Positions 1 to 9,900 of a DNA stretch of 64,000 nucleotides are shown here, piece after piece; position 1 is the first letter of the stretch; each line of letters starts with the position of its first letter. The position numbers and the translations under genes are program-made. Below the pieces are notes generated by a model, which had not been told where the DNA came from, ran no database searches, and worked only from the letters and a program-made list of their open reading frames with translations. Origin of the DNA: an uncultured Rhodospirillaceae bacterium (lineage in GTDB: Bacteria; Pseudomonadota; Alphaproteobacteria; Rhodospirillales; Magnetospirillaceae); contig CALABS010000065.1 of assembly GCA_937887565.1 (NCBI GenBank), positions 13,609-77,608 of the forward strand, in the 5' to 3' direction.

Positions 1-241
1 GCAGTTCCACCGACTGTTCGACCGCCTCCCGCGCCTCGGCCACCAGCCGGGCGGTCTCGTCGGCGCCCAGTCCGAAGTGCCCGGCCAGGACGGCGCGGAT
101 GCGCGCCTGCTCGGCCTCGTCCATGTGGCCGTCCAACTGGGCGGCTTCCACCAGCAGCGCCGCCGCGGCGAGGCGGATGCGGGCATCGGGCGCCGCCGAA
201 TCGTCGCGGCGGGCGAGCAGGTCCTTCAAACGGCCGATCAT
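1..241 (-). CDS. TerB-like protein, C-terminus cut by window edge
   Basis: The minus strand reads open from an ATG at 241 to the edge, giving the first 80 residues. It begins MIGRLKDLLARRDD and continues as an amphipathic helical sequence with the pattern AAQLDGHMDEAEQARI, an acidic D-x-H-x-D-E segment typical of the TerB/DjlA-N helical domain that binds metal ions. TerB-domain proteins are soluble and often lie with TerC membrane proteins; a TerC gene lies just upstream on the same strand (99-base gap), which supports the call. A GGAG lies about a dozen bases before the ATG. The rest is outside the window, so its length and any fused domain are unknown. Tellurite resistance is the historical family name, not a demonstrated role here. 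Confidence 0.7.
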   Translation of the reverse strand, partial: MIGRLKDLLARRDDSAAPDARIRLAAAALLVEAAQLDGHMDEAEQARIRAVLAGHFGLGADETARLVAEAREAVEQSVEL

Positions 242-340
242 GAATGCGCGGGCTCCAGCAAGGGCGCCGGTCCGGAGTGACCGGCGGAAGCGATAACATA
301 CCGCTCCCGGCCGCTCAACCCCACGGGTGGAATGGGTATC

Positions 341-1090
341 TCAGGGAAAGGGGTGCCTGAGCTGCACCGGCCGCCGCCTGCGGCGCGCCGCCAGGTTGAG
401 GGCTTCGACCAGCACCGAGAAGCCCATGGCGAAATAGAGGTAGCCCTTGGGGATGTGGAAGCCCATGCCGTCGGCCACCAGGCTCATGCCCACCAGCAGC
501 AGGAACGACAGCGCCAGCATCTTGACGGTGGGATGGCGCGACACGAAGTCCGACAGCGGCCCCGAGGCCATCAGCATGATGATCACGGCGATGATCACCG
601 CCGCCACCATCACCGCCAACTGGTTGGCCATGCCGACGGCGGTGATCACCGAATCCAGCGAGAAGACGATGTCGAGGACGCCGATCTGAACGATGGTGGC
701 GGCGAAGCCGGCGGTGGCCACCCGGGCGGCCCCGGGCTGGGAGTCGTCGCCGGCCTCGCCCTCCAGCGACCCGTGGATCTCGTGGGTCGCCTTGGCCAGC
801 AGGAAGATGCCGCCGCCCATCAGGATGATGTCGCGCCACGACACCGGGTGGTCGAGGATGACGAACACCGGCTCGACCAGCCCGACGATCCACGACAGCG
901 ACGCCAGCAGCATCAGCCGGGTGACCAGGGCGAAGCCCAGCCCCAGCTTGCGCGCCATGGGCCTTTGCGCGGCGGGCAGCCGGTCGGCGAGGATGGCCAG
1001 GAAGACGATGTTGTCGATGCCGAGAACGATCTCGAGGGCGGACAGGGTGACGAGGCTGATCCAGATCTGCGGATCGAAAAGCCACTCCAT
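341..1090 (-). CDS. TerC family integral membrane protein
   Basis: This 249-residue protein belongs to the TerC family of inner-membrane proteins linked to metal-ion (manganese, tellurite) homeostasis and to metalation of exported proteins. Two conserved acidic membrane motifs are visible: EIVLGIDNIVF near residues 20-30 and VFSLDSVITAVG in the middle. There are about seven hydrophobic segments and a basic C-terminus (ARRRRR). Length is normal for the short TerC class without CBS domains. It sits between an S4-domain gene (57 bases upstream) and the TerB-like gene, all on the minus strand, so a common transcript is likely. The substrate cannot be told from sequence. Confidence 0.9.
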   Translation of the reverse strand: MEWLFDPQIWISLVTLSALEIVLGIDNIVFLAILADRLPAAQRPMARKLGLGFALVTRLMLLASLSWIVGLVEPVFVILDHPVSWRDIILMGGGIFLLAKATHEIHGSLEGEAGDDSQPGAARVATAGFAATIVQIGVLDIVFSLDSVITAVGMANQLAVMVAAVIIAVIIMLMASGPLSDFVSRHPTVKMLALSFLLLVGMSLVADGMGFHIPKGYLYFAMGFSVLVEALNLAARRRRRPVQLRHPFP

Positions 1091-1147
1091 GGCGGCGCGT
1101 CCTTGGTGGTGAAGGGCGGGGCAGAGTGTAGGGAGATTTTTCGCCAG

Positions 1148-1429
1148 TTAAAGCCCTTCGTCGGGGTTGGCCGCCTCGTCCTCGCGATAGCAGGCTTGCG
1201 CCTCGGCGGCGGGGCCGCGGCGGCCGGGCAGCGCCAGCACCGTGATCCGCCGCCACCGTCGGCCGGTGGGGAAGACCAGGTCGTCGCCGACCCGCACGCC
1301 CTGGCTGGGCCTGGCGACCACGGCGCCGTTCAGCCGCGCCTCGCCGGCCGCCACCAGCGCAGCCGCCTGCGACCGGGTCTTGAGGAAGCGGGCGAAGAAC
1401 AGGAACTTGTCGATGCGCAGCGTGTCCAT
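1148..1429 (-). CDS. S4-domain RNA-binding protein (Hsp15-like)
   Basis: This 93-residue basic protein starts MDTLRIDKFLFFARFLKTRS and carries a single S4 domain: the helix-turn RSQAAALVAAGEARLNG followed by VRVGDDL. Single-S4 proteins of this size resemble Hsp15, which binds free 50S subunits carrying nascent chains, but the alphaproteobacterial members are mostly uncharacterised. The C-terminal 20 residues are acidic and not conserved in the motif sense. It is probably the first gene of a minus-strand group with TerC and the TerB-like gene, and is divergent from the polyphosphate kinase gene (122-base gap, which should hold both promoters). Confidence 0.85.
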   Translation of the reverse strand: MDTLRIDKFLFFARFLKTRSQAAALVAAGEARLNGAVVARPSQGVRVGDDLVFPTGRRWRRITVLALPGRRGPAAEAQACYREDEAANPDEGL

Positions 1430-1551
1430 CCGGCGAGGATAAGGCGGCCCGGCGGCCCTCGTCGAGGCCGCCGCCAGCGCCCCTCTTGCCGGGCCACCAC
1501 TTTCGGCCTAGCCTCGGGGCGAGGGGTCATGGCGACGAGGGGAGGGGCGTC

Positions 1552-3084
1552 ATGTTCGAGGCCGCCGAATTGGGCCGCAAGGTCAGCCGCGACGAGTTCG
1601 ACGCGCTGGCGCCCGGCCTGCGCACCGAGCTGTTGGAACTGCAACAGGCGCTGCGGGCCGCCGATTTTCCGGTGATCATCGTCTTCGCGGGCGTCGACGG
1701 CGCCGGCAAGAACGAGACGGTCAACCTGATCAACGAGTGGATGGACCCCCGCTGGATCGTGACCAGGGCCTATGGCCCGCCGTCCGACGAGGAGCGCGAG
1801 CGGCCCGAGTACTGGCGCTATTGGCGCGACCTGCCGCCCAAGGGCAAGGTCGGGCTGTTCCTGTCGTCGTGGTACCACAAGCCGCTGCTCGACCGCGCCT
1901 ACGACGTCATCGGCGACGCCGAGATGGACGAGCGGCTGGAGCGCGTCGTCCATTTCGAGAAGACGCTGGCCGACGAAGGCGCGCTGATCCTCAAATTCTG
2001 GATGCACCTGTCGCAGAAGGCGCAGAAGAAGCGCCTCAAGAAGCTGGAGGAGGACCCCCTGACCGCCTGGCAGGTCACCGAATCCGACTGGCGGCACTGG
2101 GAGATGTACGACCGCTTCATCGGCGCCGCCGAGCGGCTGATCATGCACACCAGCAAGGGCCATGCGCCATGGCAGATCGTCGAGGGCGCCGACGCCCGCT
2201 ATCGCTATGCCGTGGTGCTGACCTCCATCCGCGACGCCATCGTCAAGCACCTCGCCACCCGCGACGCCGTCCGCAAGGTGGCGGCCGAGCTGAAGAGCAC
2301 GGCGCCCAAGCGCGAGAAGAAGGCGCAGCAGCTGCTGGCCGGGCAGCCGTCGATCCTGTCGTCGCTGGACATGACCCAGGCCCTGGAAGGCGACGACTAC
2401 AACCACGCCCTTCAGGAGCAGCGGGCGCGCGTGGCCTCCCTTTATCGCCGCGCCAAGGAGAAGGGCGTCTCGACGGTGCTGGTGTTCGAGGGGTGGGACG
2501 CCGCCGGCAAGGGCGGCACCATCCGCCGCCTGACCAACGCCATGAACGCCCGCGATTACCAGGTCATCCCCATCGCCGCCCCCACCGAGGAGGAGCGGGC
2601 CCAGCACTATCTGTGGCGGTTCTGGCGCCACCTCTCGCGCGCCGGCCGCTTCACCATCTTCGACCGCTCGTGGTACGGCCGCGTGCTGGTCGAACGGGTC
2701 GAGGGATTCTGCGGCGACGACGCCTGGCGCCGGGCCTACAACGAGATCAACGATTTCGAGGAGCAACTGGTCGAAGCCGGCATCGTGGTGTGCAAGTTCT
2801 GGCTCCACATCACCGCCGAGGAGCAGTTGGAGCGGTTCAAGAAACGCGAGACCATCGACTACAAGAAGTGGAAGCTGACCGACGAGGACTGGCGCAATCG
2901 CGAGAAGTGGGAGGTCTACGAGGCGGCCATCAACGACATGGTCGAGCGGACCTCGACCCGGCTGTCGCCATGGACGCTGGTCGAGGCCAACTCCAAGAAC
3001 TTCGCCCGCGTCAAGGTCATGCGGACCGTCTGCGACGCCCTGGAAGCGGCGTTGGACGACAAGAAGAAAAAGAAGAAGGGCTGA
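1552..3084 (+). CDS. pap: Polyphosphate:AMP phosphotransferase, two PPK2 domains
   Basis: The enzyme transfers phosphate from polyphosphate to AMP to make ADP in the cytoplasm. Two fused PPK2 domains are visible, each with a P-loop: VFAGVDGAGK at about residues 44-53 and VFEGWDAAGKGG at about 311-322. Each is followed by a lid-type motif (SSWYHKPLL; DRSWYGRVL). The 510-residue length matches tandem PPK2 class II enzymes. I chose the ATG at 1552 because GAGGGGAGGGG precedes it at good spacing, whereas a longer in-frame start at 1486 has no ribosome site. The protein ends in a lysine run (KKKKKKG). It is the only gene on this strand before the binding-protein gene, which starts 160 bases later. 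Distinct from PPK1. Confidence 0.93.
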   Translation: MFEAAELGRKVSRDEFDALAPGLRTELLELQQALRAADFPVIIVFAGVDGAGKNETVNLINEWMDPRWIVTRAYGPPSDEERERPEYWRYWRDLPPKGKVGLFLSSWYHKPLLDRAYDVIGDAEMDERLERVVHFEKTLADEGALILKFWMHLSQKAQKKRLKKLEEDPLTAWQVTESDWRHWEMYDRFIGAAERLIMHTSKGHAPWQIVEGADARYRYAVVLTSIRDAIVKHLATRDAVRKVAAELKSTAPKREKKAQQLLAGQPSILSSLDMTQALEGDDYNHALQEQRARVASLYRRAKEKGVSTVLVFEGWDAAGKGGTIRRLTNAMNARDYQVIPIAAPTEEERAQHYLWRFWRHLSRAGRFTIFDRSWYGRVLVERVEGFCGDDAWRRAYNEINDFEEQLVEAGIVVCKFWLHITAEEQLERFKKRETIDYKKWKLTDEDWRNREKWEVYEAAINDMVERTSTRLSPWTLVEANSKNFARVKVMRTVCDALEAALDDKKKKKKG

Positions 3085-3244
3085 GCAACGCAATTCTCCG
3101 GGGGATGGCTCCTCGATGCGGAGGTTGCCACGGCGGCCCGGGCGCTTCACTATGCTTTGGTCCCGCCTTGCGGACGAAAGTATGTCGGTCTTCGCCCGTT
3201 GTCCGGTTCGCACCGCGTCTCGGACAGGTGTCAGGAGGTTCGAG

Positions 3245-4243
3245 ATGGCAACGGCTTCGTCCCGGCGTGCCGTTCTGCGGGCCGGCGTCGCGGCGGCCCT
3301 CGCCGTCGTGGCGCCGATGCCGACCCGGGCTCGCCCGGCGGGCGGGAAGGGGAAGCGGCTGGCCTATCTGGTGTCGGACCTCCGCATTCCGTTCTGGGAC
3401 ATCATGTGGCGCGGAATACGGTCGCGGGCCGAGGAATTGGGTTACGACATCACCGTCTTCAGCGCCGAGAACAACGCCCGCGACGAGTTCGCCAACGTCG
3501 CCGCGGCCATCAGGGCCGGCGTCGACGGCATCCTGCTGTCGCCGACCAATTCGGCCGCCGCCGCCGCCATCCTGAAGCTGGCGAAGGATGCCGGCATTCC
3601 CGTCGTCATCGCCGATATCGGCACCGATGGCGGCGACTACGTCTCCTACATCTCCTCCGACAACCGCGACGGCGCCTACCGGATCGGCCGCGTCCTGGCC
3701 GCCAAGCTGAAGGCGCGGGGCTGGCAGGGCGGCCGGGTCGGCATCGTCGCCATTCCCCAGAAGCGCGACAACGGCCAGGCCCGCACCGCCGGCTTCATGC
3801 AGGCCATGGACGAGGCCGGCATCAAGGGGGGCGGCTTGCGCCAGCAGGTCGACTTCTCGTACCGGGAGACCTTCGAGCATGCCCGCGACCTGCTCGCCGC
3901 CGCGCCGGACATCCGCGCGATCTGGCTCCAGGGGTCGGATCGCTACCAGGGCGCCCTTGACGCCATCGCCGCCGCCGGCCGCGAGGGGCAGGTGCTGCTG
4001 GTGACCTTCGACGCCGAGCCCGAGTTCCTCGACCTCATCCCGCGCGGGGTGCTGGCCGGGGCGGGCATGCAGCAGCCGTTCCTGATGGGGGAAATGGCCG
4101 TCGCGACCATGGACCGCCATCTGCGGGGAATGCCGGTGGAGCGCGAGCAGAAGCTGCCGGTCCTCGCCATATCCGACGACAACATCGAGGCCGAAATGCA
4201 GACCATCAGGCGCAACGTCCTCGGCATGCCGCCCGGTCCCTAG
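3245..4243 (+). CDS. Periplasmic sugar-type substrate-binding protein (Peripla_BP_4)
   Basis: The 332-residue protein has an N-terminal export signal with a twin-arginine look (SSRRAVLRAG, then a hydrophobic stretch ending near PTRARPA), followed by a periplasmic-binding fold of the ribose/TorT type: RLAYLVSDLRIPFWDIMWRG, then GVDGILLSPTNS, VVIADIGTDGGD and ISSDNRDGAYRIG. Start 3245 is chosen because AGGAGG lies 6-7 bases upstream; an earlier in-frame ATG would add about 43 residues before the signal. No ABC permease or ATPase is nearby. Instead a membrane histidine kinase starts 12 bases after its stop, so it probably presents a ligand to that sensor, as TorT does for TorS. The ligand is unknown. 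Confidence 0.85.
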   Translation: MATASSRRAVLRAGVAAALAVVAPMPTRARPAGGKGKRLAYLVSDLRIPFWDIMWRGIRSRAEELGYDITVFSAENNARDEFANVAAAIRAGVDGILLSPTNSAAAAAILKLAKDAGIPVVIADIGTDGGDYVSYISSDNRDGAYRIGRVLAAKLKARGWQGGRVGIVAIPQKRDNGQARTAGFMQAMDEAGIKGGGLRQQVDFSYRETFEHARDLLAAAPDIRAIWLQGSDRYQGALDAIAAAGREGQVLLVTFDAEPEFLDLIPRGVLAGAGMQQPFLMGEMAVATMDRHLRGMPVEREQKLPVLAISDDNIEAEMQTIRRNVLGMPPGP

Positions 4244-4255
4244 GCGAGCCCGGTC

Positions 4256-6169
4256 ATGGCGATCCGAAGCTACTCCATCGTCACCGTCATCGGCGTCGCC
4301 GTCATGGCGAGCGTGTCGTCGGTGATGGCGGTCGCGGCGGTGGTCAACTTCCTGTATGCCAGGGGCGTGGTCGCCGATCATCTGCGCGATCGCACCGAGA
4401 CCGTCGCCGTCGCCGTCAGCAAGAGCGTCGCCCCCTATGTCGAGGCCTACGCGGTCGGCGACTACGCGGCGATCATCGCCCACGAGATGGAAAGCGCCGA
4501 CGTCAAGGCGGTCATCCTGCGCGACGACCGCATGGGCGCGCTGATGGGGGGCGGGGAATTCGTGTCGGGGCTGGTGCGCGCCGACGCCGGCGCCGTCATC
4601 GACTACGACGTCCGTGATCCCGCCCATCAGGTGCTGCTGGCCGACTGCTTCCATGCCAAGGCGCTGCCCGTGCTCGCCGCCGACGGCGAACCGATCGGCG
4701 AGGTCTTCGTCTGCGGCTCGGGCGAGTCCGTGCAAGACGAGCTCCGCCGCACGATCCGCGATTCGCTGGTCAGCTTCGCCATCGCCGCGACGGTTCTGAT
4801 CGCGGTCCTGCTGGCGGTCATCCGCCGGATCGTCATCGTTCCCATCACCAAGATTTCCCGCACCGTCGCCCAGGGCGACGCCAGGGGCATTCCCCGGGAC
4901 GCGGTCAAGGTGCGCGGCCCCCGCGAGATCGTCGCCCTGGCCGGCGGCATCAACCGGATGGTGGAACTGGTCTCGCAGTCCATGAGCCGCGCCGAGCAGG
5001 GGCGCGAGGAGTTGGAACGCCACCAGGCGGCGCTGTCGCGGGCCGAGCGCACGCTCCGCGAAATCATCTGGGGGACCGATGTCGGCACCTGGGAATGGAT
5101 GGTCGCGACGGGCGAGGCGACCTTCAACGACCGCTGGGCTCGGATGCTCGGATACGACCTGGAGGAATTGCAGCCCGTTTCGATCGAGACCTGGATCCGG
5201 CTGGCCCATCCCGACGACCTCGCCCGCTCCAACGCCCTGCTGGAGCGCCATTTCGCCGGCGACACCGACTTCTATGAGTGCGAGGCGCGGGTGCGCCACA
5301 AGGACGGCGGCTGGGTCTGGGTGCTCGACCGCGGCAAGGTGGTCGAATGGAGCGCCGACCGCAAGCCGCTGCGCATGTCTGGCATCCATCTCGACATCAC
5401 CGAGCGCAAGCGCGTCGAGGAGGAGCGCGAAAAGATCCGGGCGGACCTGCTGCGCTCCAACGAGGATCTGGAACAGTTCTCCTATGCCGTTTCCCACGAC
5501 CTGCAGGCGCCGCTCAGGAACATCGCCAGCTTCCTGCAGCTCCTGCAGCGCCGCTACGCCCCGCAACTCGACGGCGAGGCCAACGAATACATCGACTTCG
5601 CCGTCGGCGGTGCCAAGCGGCTCTCCGAGATGATCCACGACCTGCTGGAATATTCCCGGGTGGGGACGCAAGGACAGCCCTTCGCCCCGGTCGCCCTGGA
5701 CGGCGTCGTGCGGACCGCGTTGCAGAACCTGGCCCTGATGATCGCCGATTCCCACGCCGACATCGGCGTCGAGGCGCTGCCGACGGTGATGGGCGACCAC
5801 ATCCAGTTGGTGAGGCTGTTCCAGAACCTGATCGGCAACGCCGTCAAGTACCAGCCCGCCGGCGCGGTGCCGGTGATCCGGATCACCTGGCGGCGGACGG
5901 CCGGCGCCCACGAGATCGCGGTCAGCGACAACGGCATCGGCATCCCGCCCGACCTCACCGGCCAGCTTTTCAAGGTCTTCAAGCGGCTGCACACCCACGA
6001 GCAGTACGAGGGGACCGGCGTCGGCCTGGCTCTCTGCAAGCGCATCGTGAACCGCCACGGCGGCCGCATCTGGGTCCAGTCCGAGGGCGCCGGGGCCGGC
6101 AGCACCTTCATCTTCACCCTTCCCGACGAAGCGGCGGTCAGCGCGGCCGGCCCTCGCACACCACCCTGA
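4256..6169 (+). CDS. Membrane histidine kinase with HAMP and PAS domains
   Basis: This 637-residue sensor has a first membrane segment at about residues 7-33, a periplasmic domain of about 145 residues, a second segment near 180-200, a HAMP linker (VPITKISRTVAQGD), a PAS domain (GTWEWMVATGEATFNDRW... to DITERKRVEEE), then a HisKA domain with phosphoacceptor His at about residue 414 (FSYAVSHDLQAPLRN) and a HATPase with NLIGNAVKY, DNGIGI and GTGVGLAL. It directly follows the binding-protein gene with a 12-base gap, implying a joint sensing module. No response regulator is in the window, so its output is unknown. Its last 32 bases overlap, convergently, the end of the next gene. Confidence 0.92.
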   Translation: MAIRSYSIVTVIGVAVMASVSSVMAVAAVVNFLYARGVVADHLRDRTETVAVAVSKSVAPYVEAYAVGDYAAIIAHEMESADVKAVILRDDRMGALMGGGEFVSGLVRADAGAVIDYDVRDPAHQVLLADCFHAKALPVLAADGEPIGEVFVCGSGESVQDELRRTIRDSLVSFAIAATVLIAVLLAVIRRIVIVPITKISRTVAQGDARGIPRDAVKVRGPREIVALAGGINRMVELVSQSMSRAEQGREELERHQAALSRAERTLREIIWGTDVGTWEWMVATGEATFNDRWARMLGYDLEELQPVSIETWIRLAHPDDLARSNALLERHFAGDTDFYECEARVRHKDGGWVWVLDRGKVVEWSADRKPLRMSGIHLDITERKRVEEEREKIRADLLRSNEDLEQFSYAVSHDLQAPLRNIASFLQLLQRRYAPQLDGEANEYIDFAVGGAKRLSEMIHDLLEYSRVGTQGQPFAPVALDGVVRTALQNLALMIADSHADIGVEALPTVMGDHIQLVRLFQNLIGNAVKYQPAGAVPVIRITWRRTAGAHEIAVSDNGIGIPPDLTGQLFKVFKRLHTHEQYEGTGVGLALCKRIVNRHGGRIWVQSEGAGAGSTFIFTLPDEAAVSAAGPRTPP

Positions 6170-6845
6170 CGCCGATATTGTAGCTGCCCAGGCGGGCATC
6201 GTTGCGGGCGCGGGCCGTGGTGCGGGCATTGGGCGAGAAATAATACCACGAACCGCCCTTGATGACGCGGTCGCGGCAGGCGGCGGCATCGGCCGTCCAG
6301 CAGTCGGCCGTCCATTCCCAGACATTGCCGTTCATGTCGACCAGGCCCCAGGGGTTGGCGGGGAACGAGCCGGCCGGGAGGGTTCCGTAGACCGGTTCCG
6401 GGCCGCAGTCGCGGCAATTGGCCATGCCCTCGGCGACGGCGTCTCCCCACCAGAAGCGCGAGGTTGTGCCGGCGGCGGCGGCGGCCTCCCATTCGGCCTC
6501 GGTGGGCAGGCGGCAGACGCGCCTCAGCCGCCCGCCCAGCCATGTGGCATAGCGGCGGGCGCCCTCCCACGACACGTTGATCACCGGACGGGTCGCCCGT
6601 CCCCAGCCGTGGTCGTCCTGCCCGCCGGGACAGCCGCCGGCGCGGACGCAGGCCTCCCACTGGTCGAAGGTGACCTCGGAGCGGGTCATGGCGACGCCGG
6701 TCGGCAGTTCGACCAGGGGCGGGCATTCCGGGCACGGGCTGTCCGCCGCCGCCGTGCCGCAAGCCAGCGCCACCATCCCCGCCGCCAGCACGCGGATGCC
6801 AGGGCGACCATCGCGCAGGTTGCGCACACCTAACCGGGATTTCAC
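6138..6845 (-). CDS. Exported SUMF1/FGE-fold protein
   Basis: The 235-residue product has an N-terminal signal (hydrophobic VLAAGMVALACGTAAA) and a formylglycine-generating-enzyme-sulfatase fold: TRSEVTFDQWEACV, PVINVSWEGARRYATWLG, RLPTEAEWEAAA, VDMNGNVWEWTAD and VIKGGSWY. The family includes true sulfatase-activating enzymes, EgtB-like enzymes and many non-catalytic members. The active-site cysteine normally found in the CRSAxR segment is replaced here (NARTTARARND), so I do not expect formylglycine synthesis. The start is a GTG at 6845 with AAGG upstream. Its 3' end overlaps the kinase gene by 32 bases on the opposite strand, and its 5' end is divergent from the giant RTX gene. Confidence 0.8.
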   Translation of the reverse strand: MKSRLGVRNLRDGRPGIRVLAAGMVALACGTAAADSPCPECPPLVELPTGVAMTRSEVTFDQWEACVRAGGCPGGQDDHGWGRATRPVINVSWEGARRYATWLGGRLRRVCRLPTEAEWEAAAAAGTTSRFWWGDAVAEGMANCRDCGPEPVYGTLPAGSFPANPWGLVDMNGNVWEWTADCWTADAAACRDRVIKGGSWYYFSPNARTTARARNDARLGSYNIGVRVVCEGRPR

Positions 6846-6891
6846 TGTGCGGCCTTTTTGAATCTTCTGGAGAGCTCATGGCGCGATTGGG

Positions 6892-6897
6892 TATTAT
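6892..6897 (+). promoter_or_regulatory. Possible -10 box for the giant RTX gene
   Basis: TATTAT occurs 31 bases before the upstream candidate start of the giant gene, in the short 82-base gap between divergent genes. No convincing -35 is found at 16-18 bases, so the promoter may need an activator or another sigma factor. Confidence 0.25.
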
Positions 6898-6927
6898 GAC
6901 TCGATTCTGCGTCCGGGGAACGGCCGG

Positions 6928-9900
6928 ATGTCCCGGAGCGAGGGAGAACCCGTCGTCATGACACGAGAAAGTGTTTCCGGCTCGCTGTCCGCATCGGGGC
7001 AAGGCGGCTTTTCCGAGGTTCTCGATGCCGGCGGCGGCGCCAGGCTTGTCCTGCCCAGCGGCTCGCCGCTGTTGGACAGCGCGTTTTCCCGTGCCGGCTC
7101 CGACCTCATCCTCACCGCGCCCGACGGCGCCAGGACGCTGGTCCGGGACTATTTCGGCTCCGACACCCCGCCCGAGCTGGTCGGGGCGCAGGGCGTCATC
7201 GACGGCTCCCTCGCCGCCAGGCTGGCCGGCCCGCTCAACCCGGGCGAGTATGCGCAGGCCGGCGGCGGCGGCGCCCTCCAGACCATCGGCACGGTGTCGG
7301 TGGCCAAGGGCGCCGTCGAGGTGCGCCACGCCGACGGCACCACCGCCACCCTGAAGCCGGGCGATCCGGTCTTCTCCGACGACGTGGTGTCCACCGCCAA
7401 GGGCGCGTCGGTGGGCCTGACCTTCCAGGACGGCACCACCTTCTCGCTGGGCTCGGCCGGCCGCATGGTGCTGGACGAGATGGTCTACGATCCCGCCACC
7501 AAGGTCGGGTCGGGCAGCATCTCGCTGGTCAAGGGCGCCTTCGCCTTCGTGTCGGGCCAGATCCCCAAGACCGAGCCCGACGCCCTGACCATCAAGACGC
7601 CGGTGATGACGGTGGGCATCCGCGGCACCGCCGGTGGCGGCAACCCAAACACCGTCAGCATGATGCCCGAGGCCGGCGGCGTCGTCGGCGAGGTGGTCGT
7701 CACCACTCCCGGCGGCTCGGTGGTCATCAACCTGCCCGGCCTGGCGACCATCATCACCAACCCCAGCCTGCCGCCGTCGCCGCCATTCAGCATGACGCCC
7801 GGCCAGATGGCGCAGCTGTTCGGCGGCGCCCTGGGCGCGCTGCCCAATCCGGGGGCGCTGGATCCGGGCTTCGTCGGCCAGGTCGGCAACGTCTTCGGGC
7901 CGCCGGTGCCGCCCCCCAACCCGCCGCCGGAGCCGCCGCCCGGGCCCGAGGGGCAGCAGGGCGAGGGCGAGCAGGGCATCCTTCAGGACCTCCAGCAAAT
8001 CCAGCAGGACGTGGCCGCCGCCGTCGAGCAGGCCTTGCGGGAATACGAGGCGACCAGGGAAGAGATCGCCGCGATCCAGGAGGCGATCGAGCAGGAGATC
8101 AAGGAGAAGGTCGAGGAGGCCGTCGAGCGCGCCGCCGCCGAGTTCGACGCCGAGGCCGCCGAGCGCGCCCGCCTGGAGCAGGAGGCGATCGAGTCCCTGG
8201 CCGTCTACGGCGACCAGATCGCCGCCCTCAAGGCCGAGGCCGCCGCCGCCCTGGCCGCCGCCGAGGCGGCCTACGCCGCCTTCGACCTCAACGCGCTGCA
8301 GGTGGCCTCGGAACAGGCGGCCGCCGCCTACGAGAAGATCGTCGCCTGGGATTCGGATTCCGTCACCGCCGGCAACCAGTTCCTCTATGCCGAGGCCCAG
8401 GCGGTCGCCGATGCCAATCCCTATGCCGGCGTCGCCGCCGCCATGGCCGGGGTGACCAGCGACAAGGCCGCCGCCGAGACGGCCAAGACCAACGCGGCGT
8501 CGCTGCTGGAAACGGCCAACAACCTGTCGAGCAAGGGGGCCGCGTGGCGCGACGGCAGCGCCATCACCCTCAAGGTCTCCACCGCCCAGGCCTCGGCCGA
8601 CGCCTCCGCCGAGTTGGAGACCCTACGCCAGGCCTCCGAGGCCGCCGCCACCCGCGAGACCGAGGCCCGCGAGGCGGCGCGCCCGCTCTACATCGCCCGC
8701 GCCGCCGCCCAGGCCGAATGGGACGTGCGCGTCGAGGCGCTGAAGGACGCCAAGGTGTCGCTGGCCAAGGCGATCACCGACTACGTCAACCGCTACAAGG
8801 ACGCCGACGACCCGTTCACGGTGCCCGACGAATCGGTCGACACCTACAAGGTCACCTCGGCGCTGGAGACCGCGGCGACCGACTACCTGACCGCCACCTC
8901 CGGCTACAGCGACCCGGCCCGCGCCTTCGACGCCGGCGACCCGGCCACTTACACCGCCCTGGTCAACGCCGCCGCCGCCGCCGGCCTCGACAGCCTGGTC
9001 TATTCGCTGAGCGTGAAGGCGTGGAATGACGCGGTGGCCGCCGCCGCCGCCGCCGAGACCGCCGCCCACACCGCCTATACCGACGCCGACGCTGCCTATG
9101 ATGTGGCCGACGGCGCCCTCGACACCGCCGTCGATGCCGCCGCCGCCGCCGCCGCCGCCTATATCGATGGCCAGACCGCCGCCGCCTCGGCCTCGACCGC
9201 CGCCGCCACCGCCGCCTATGACGAGATGCTGGCCGCCAGCGCCGCGCAGCTGGAGGCGGAAAGCAAGATGGATTCGGCGCTGGATTCCCTGGCCGGGGAC
9301 CTCGGCACCAGTTCCAGCACCGCGCTCGGCACCGCCTATGGCGACGTCGCCCAGGCGGCCGATGCCGTTGACGACGCCACCGCCGCCGTGGCCGGCGATT
9401 ATTCCGCCACCACCCTGGCGACGGCCCAGGCTGCCAAGGCCCAGGCCGCCGCCGCCCTGTCCGACATCGCGACCCGCGTCTCCGAGGTCGACGCCGCCGT
9501 CGCCGATGCCCTGGCGGCGCTGGAGCTGGCCCGCCAGATCCCCGCCAATGTGGGTGACGCCGATGCCGCCGCCCAGGACCTCGCCAACCAGCAATTGGCC
9601 AAGGCCGAGGCCGACTACGCCAAGGCCCTGGCCATCCAGTCCGAGGTGTACCAGCAGCAGACGCTGGTGCAGTCCTATTACGACCAGACCGCGCAGGCCG
9701 AGACCAAGGCGCTGGCCTTGCAGGCGGTGGCCGATGCCGCGTCCGCCGAGACCCTGGGCCAAGCCCACGCGGTGGCGCAGGCCGCCAGCACCCAGGCCAA
9801 CGACGCCCTGACCAAGGCCGAGGCGGCGGCCAAGGCGGCCGAGGTGTCGCGCCTCCTCATCAACAACAGCGCCGACACCGGCGAGACCAAGGATCTGCAC

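Noticed and set aside
3017..6325. A 1,100-codon frame antisense to the binding protein and kinase
   Set aside because: Shadow of the coding strand; the sense frames carry clear catalytic motifs.
6138..6845. Sulfatase-activating enzyme role for the SUMF1-fold protein
   Set aside because: The active-site Cys segment is not conserved and no sulfatase gene is nearby.
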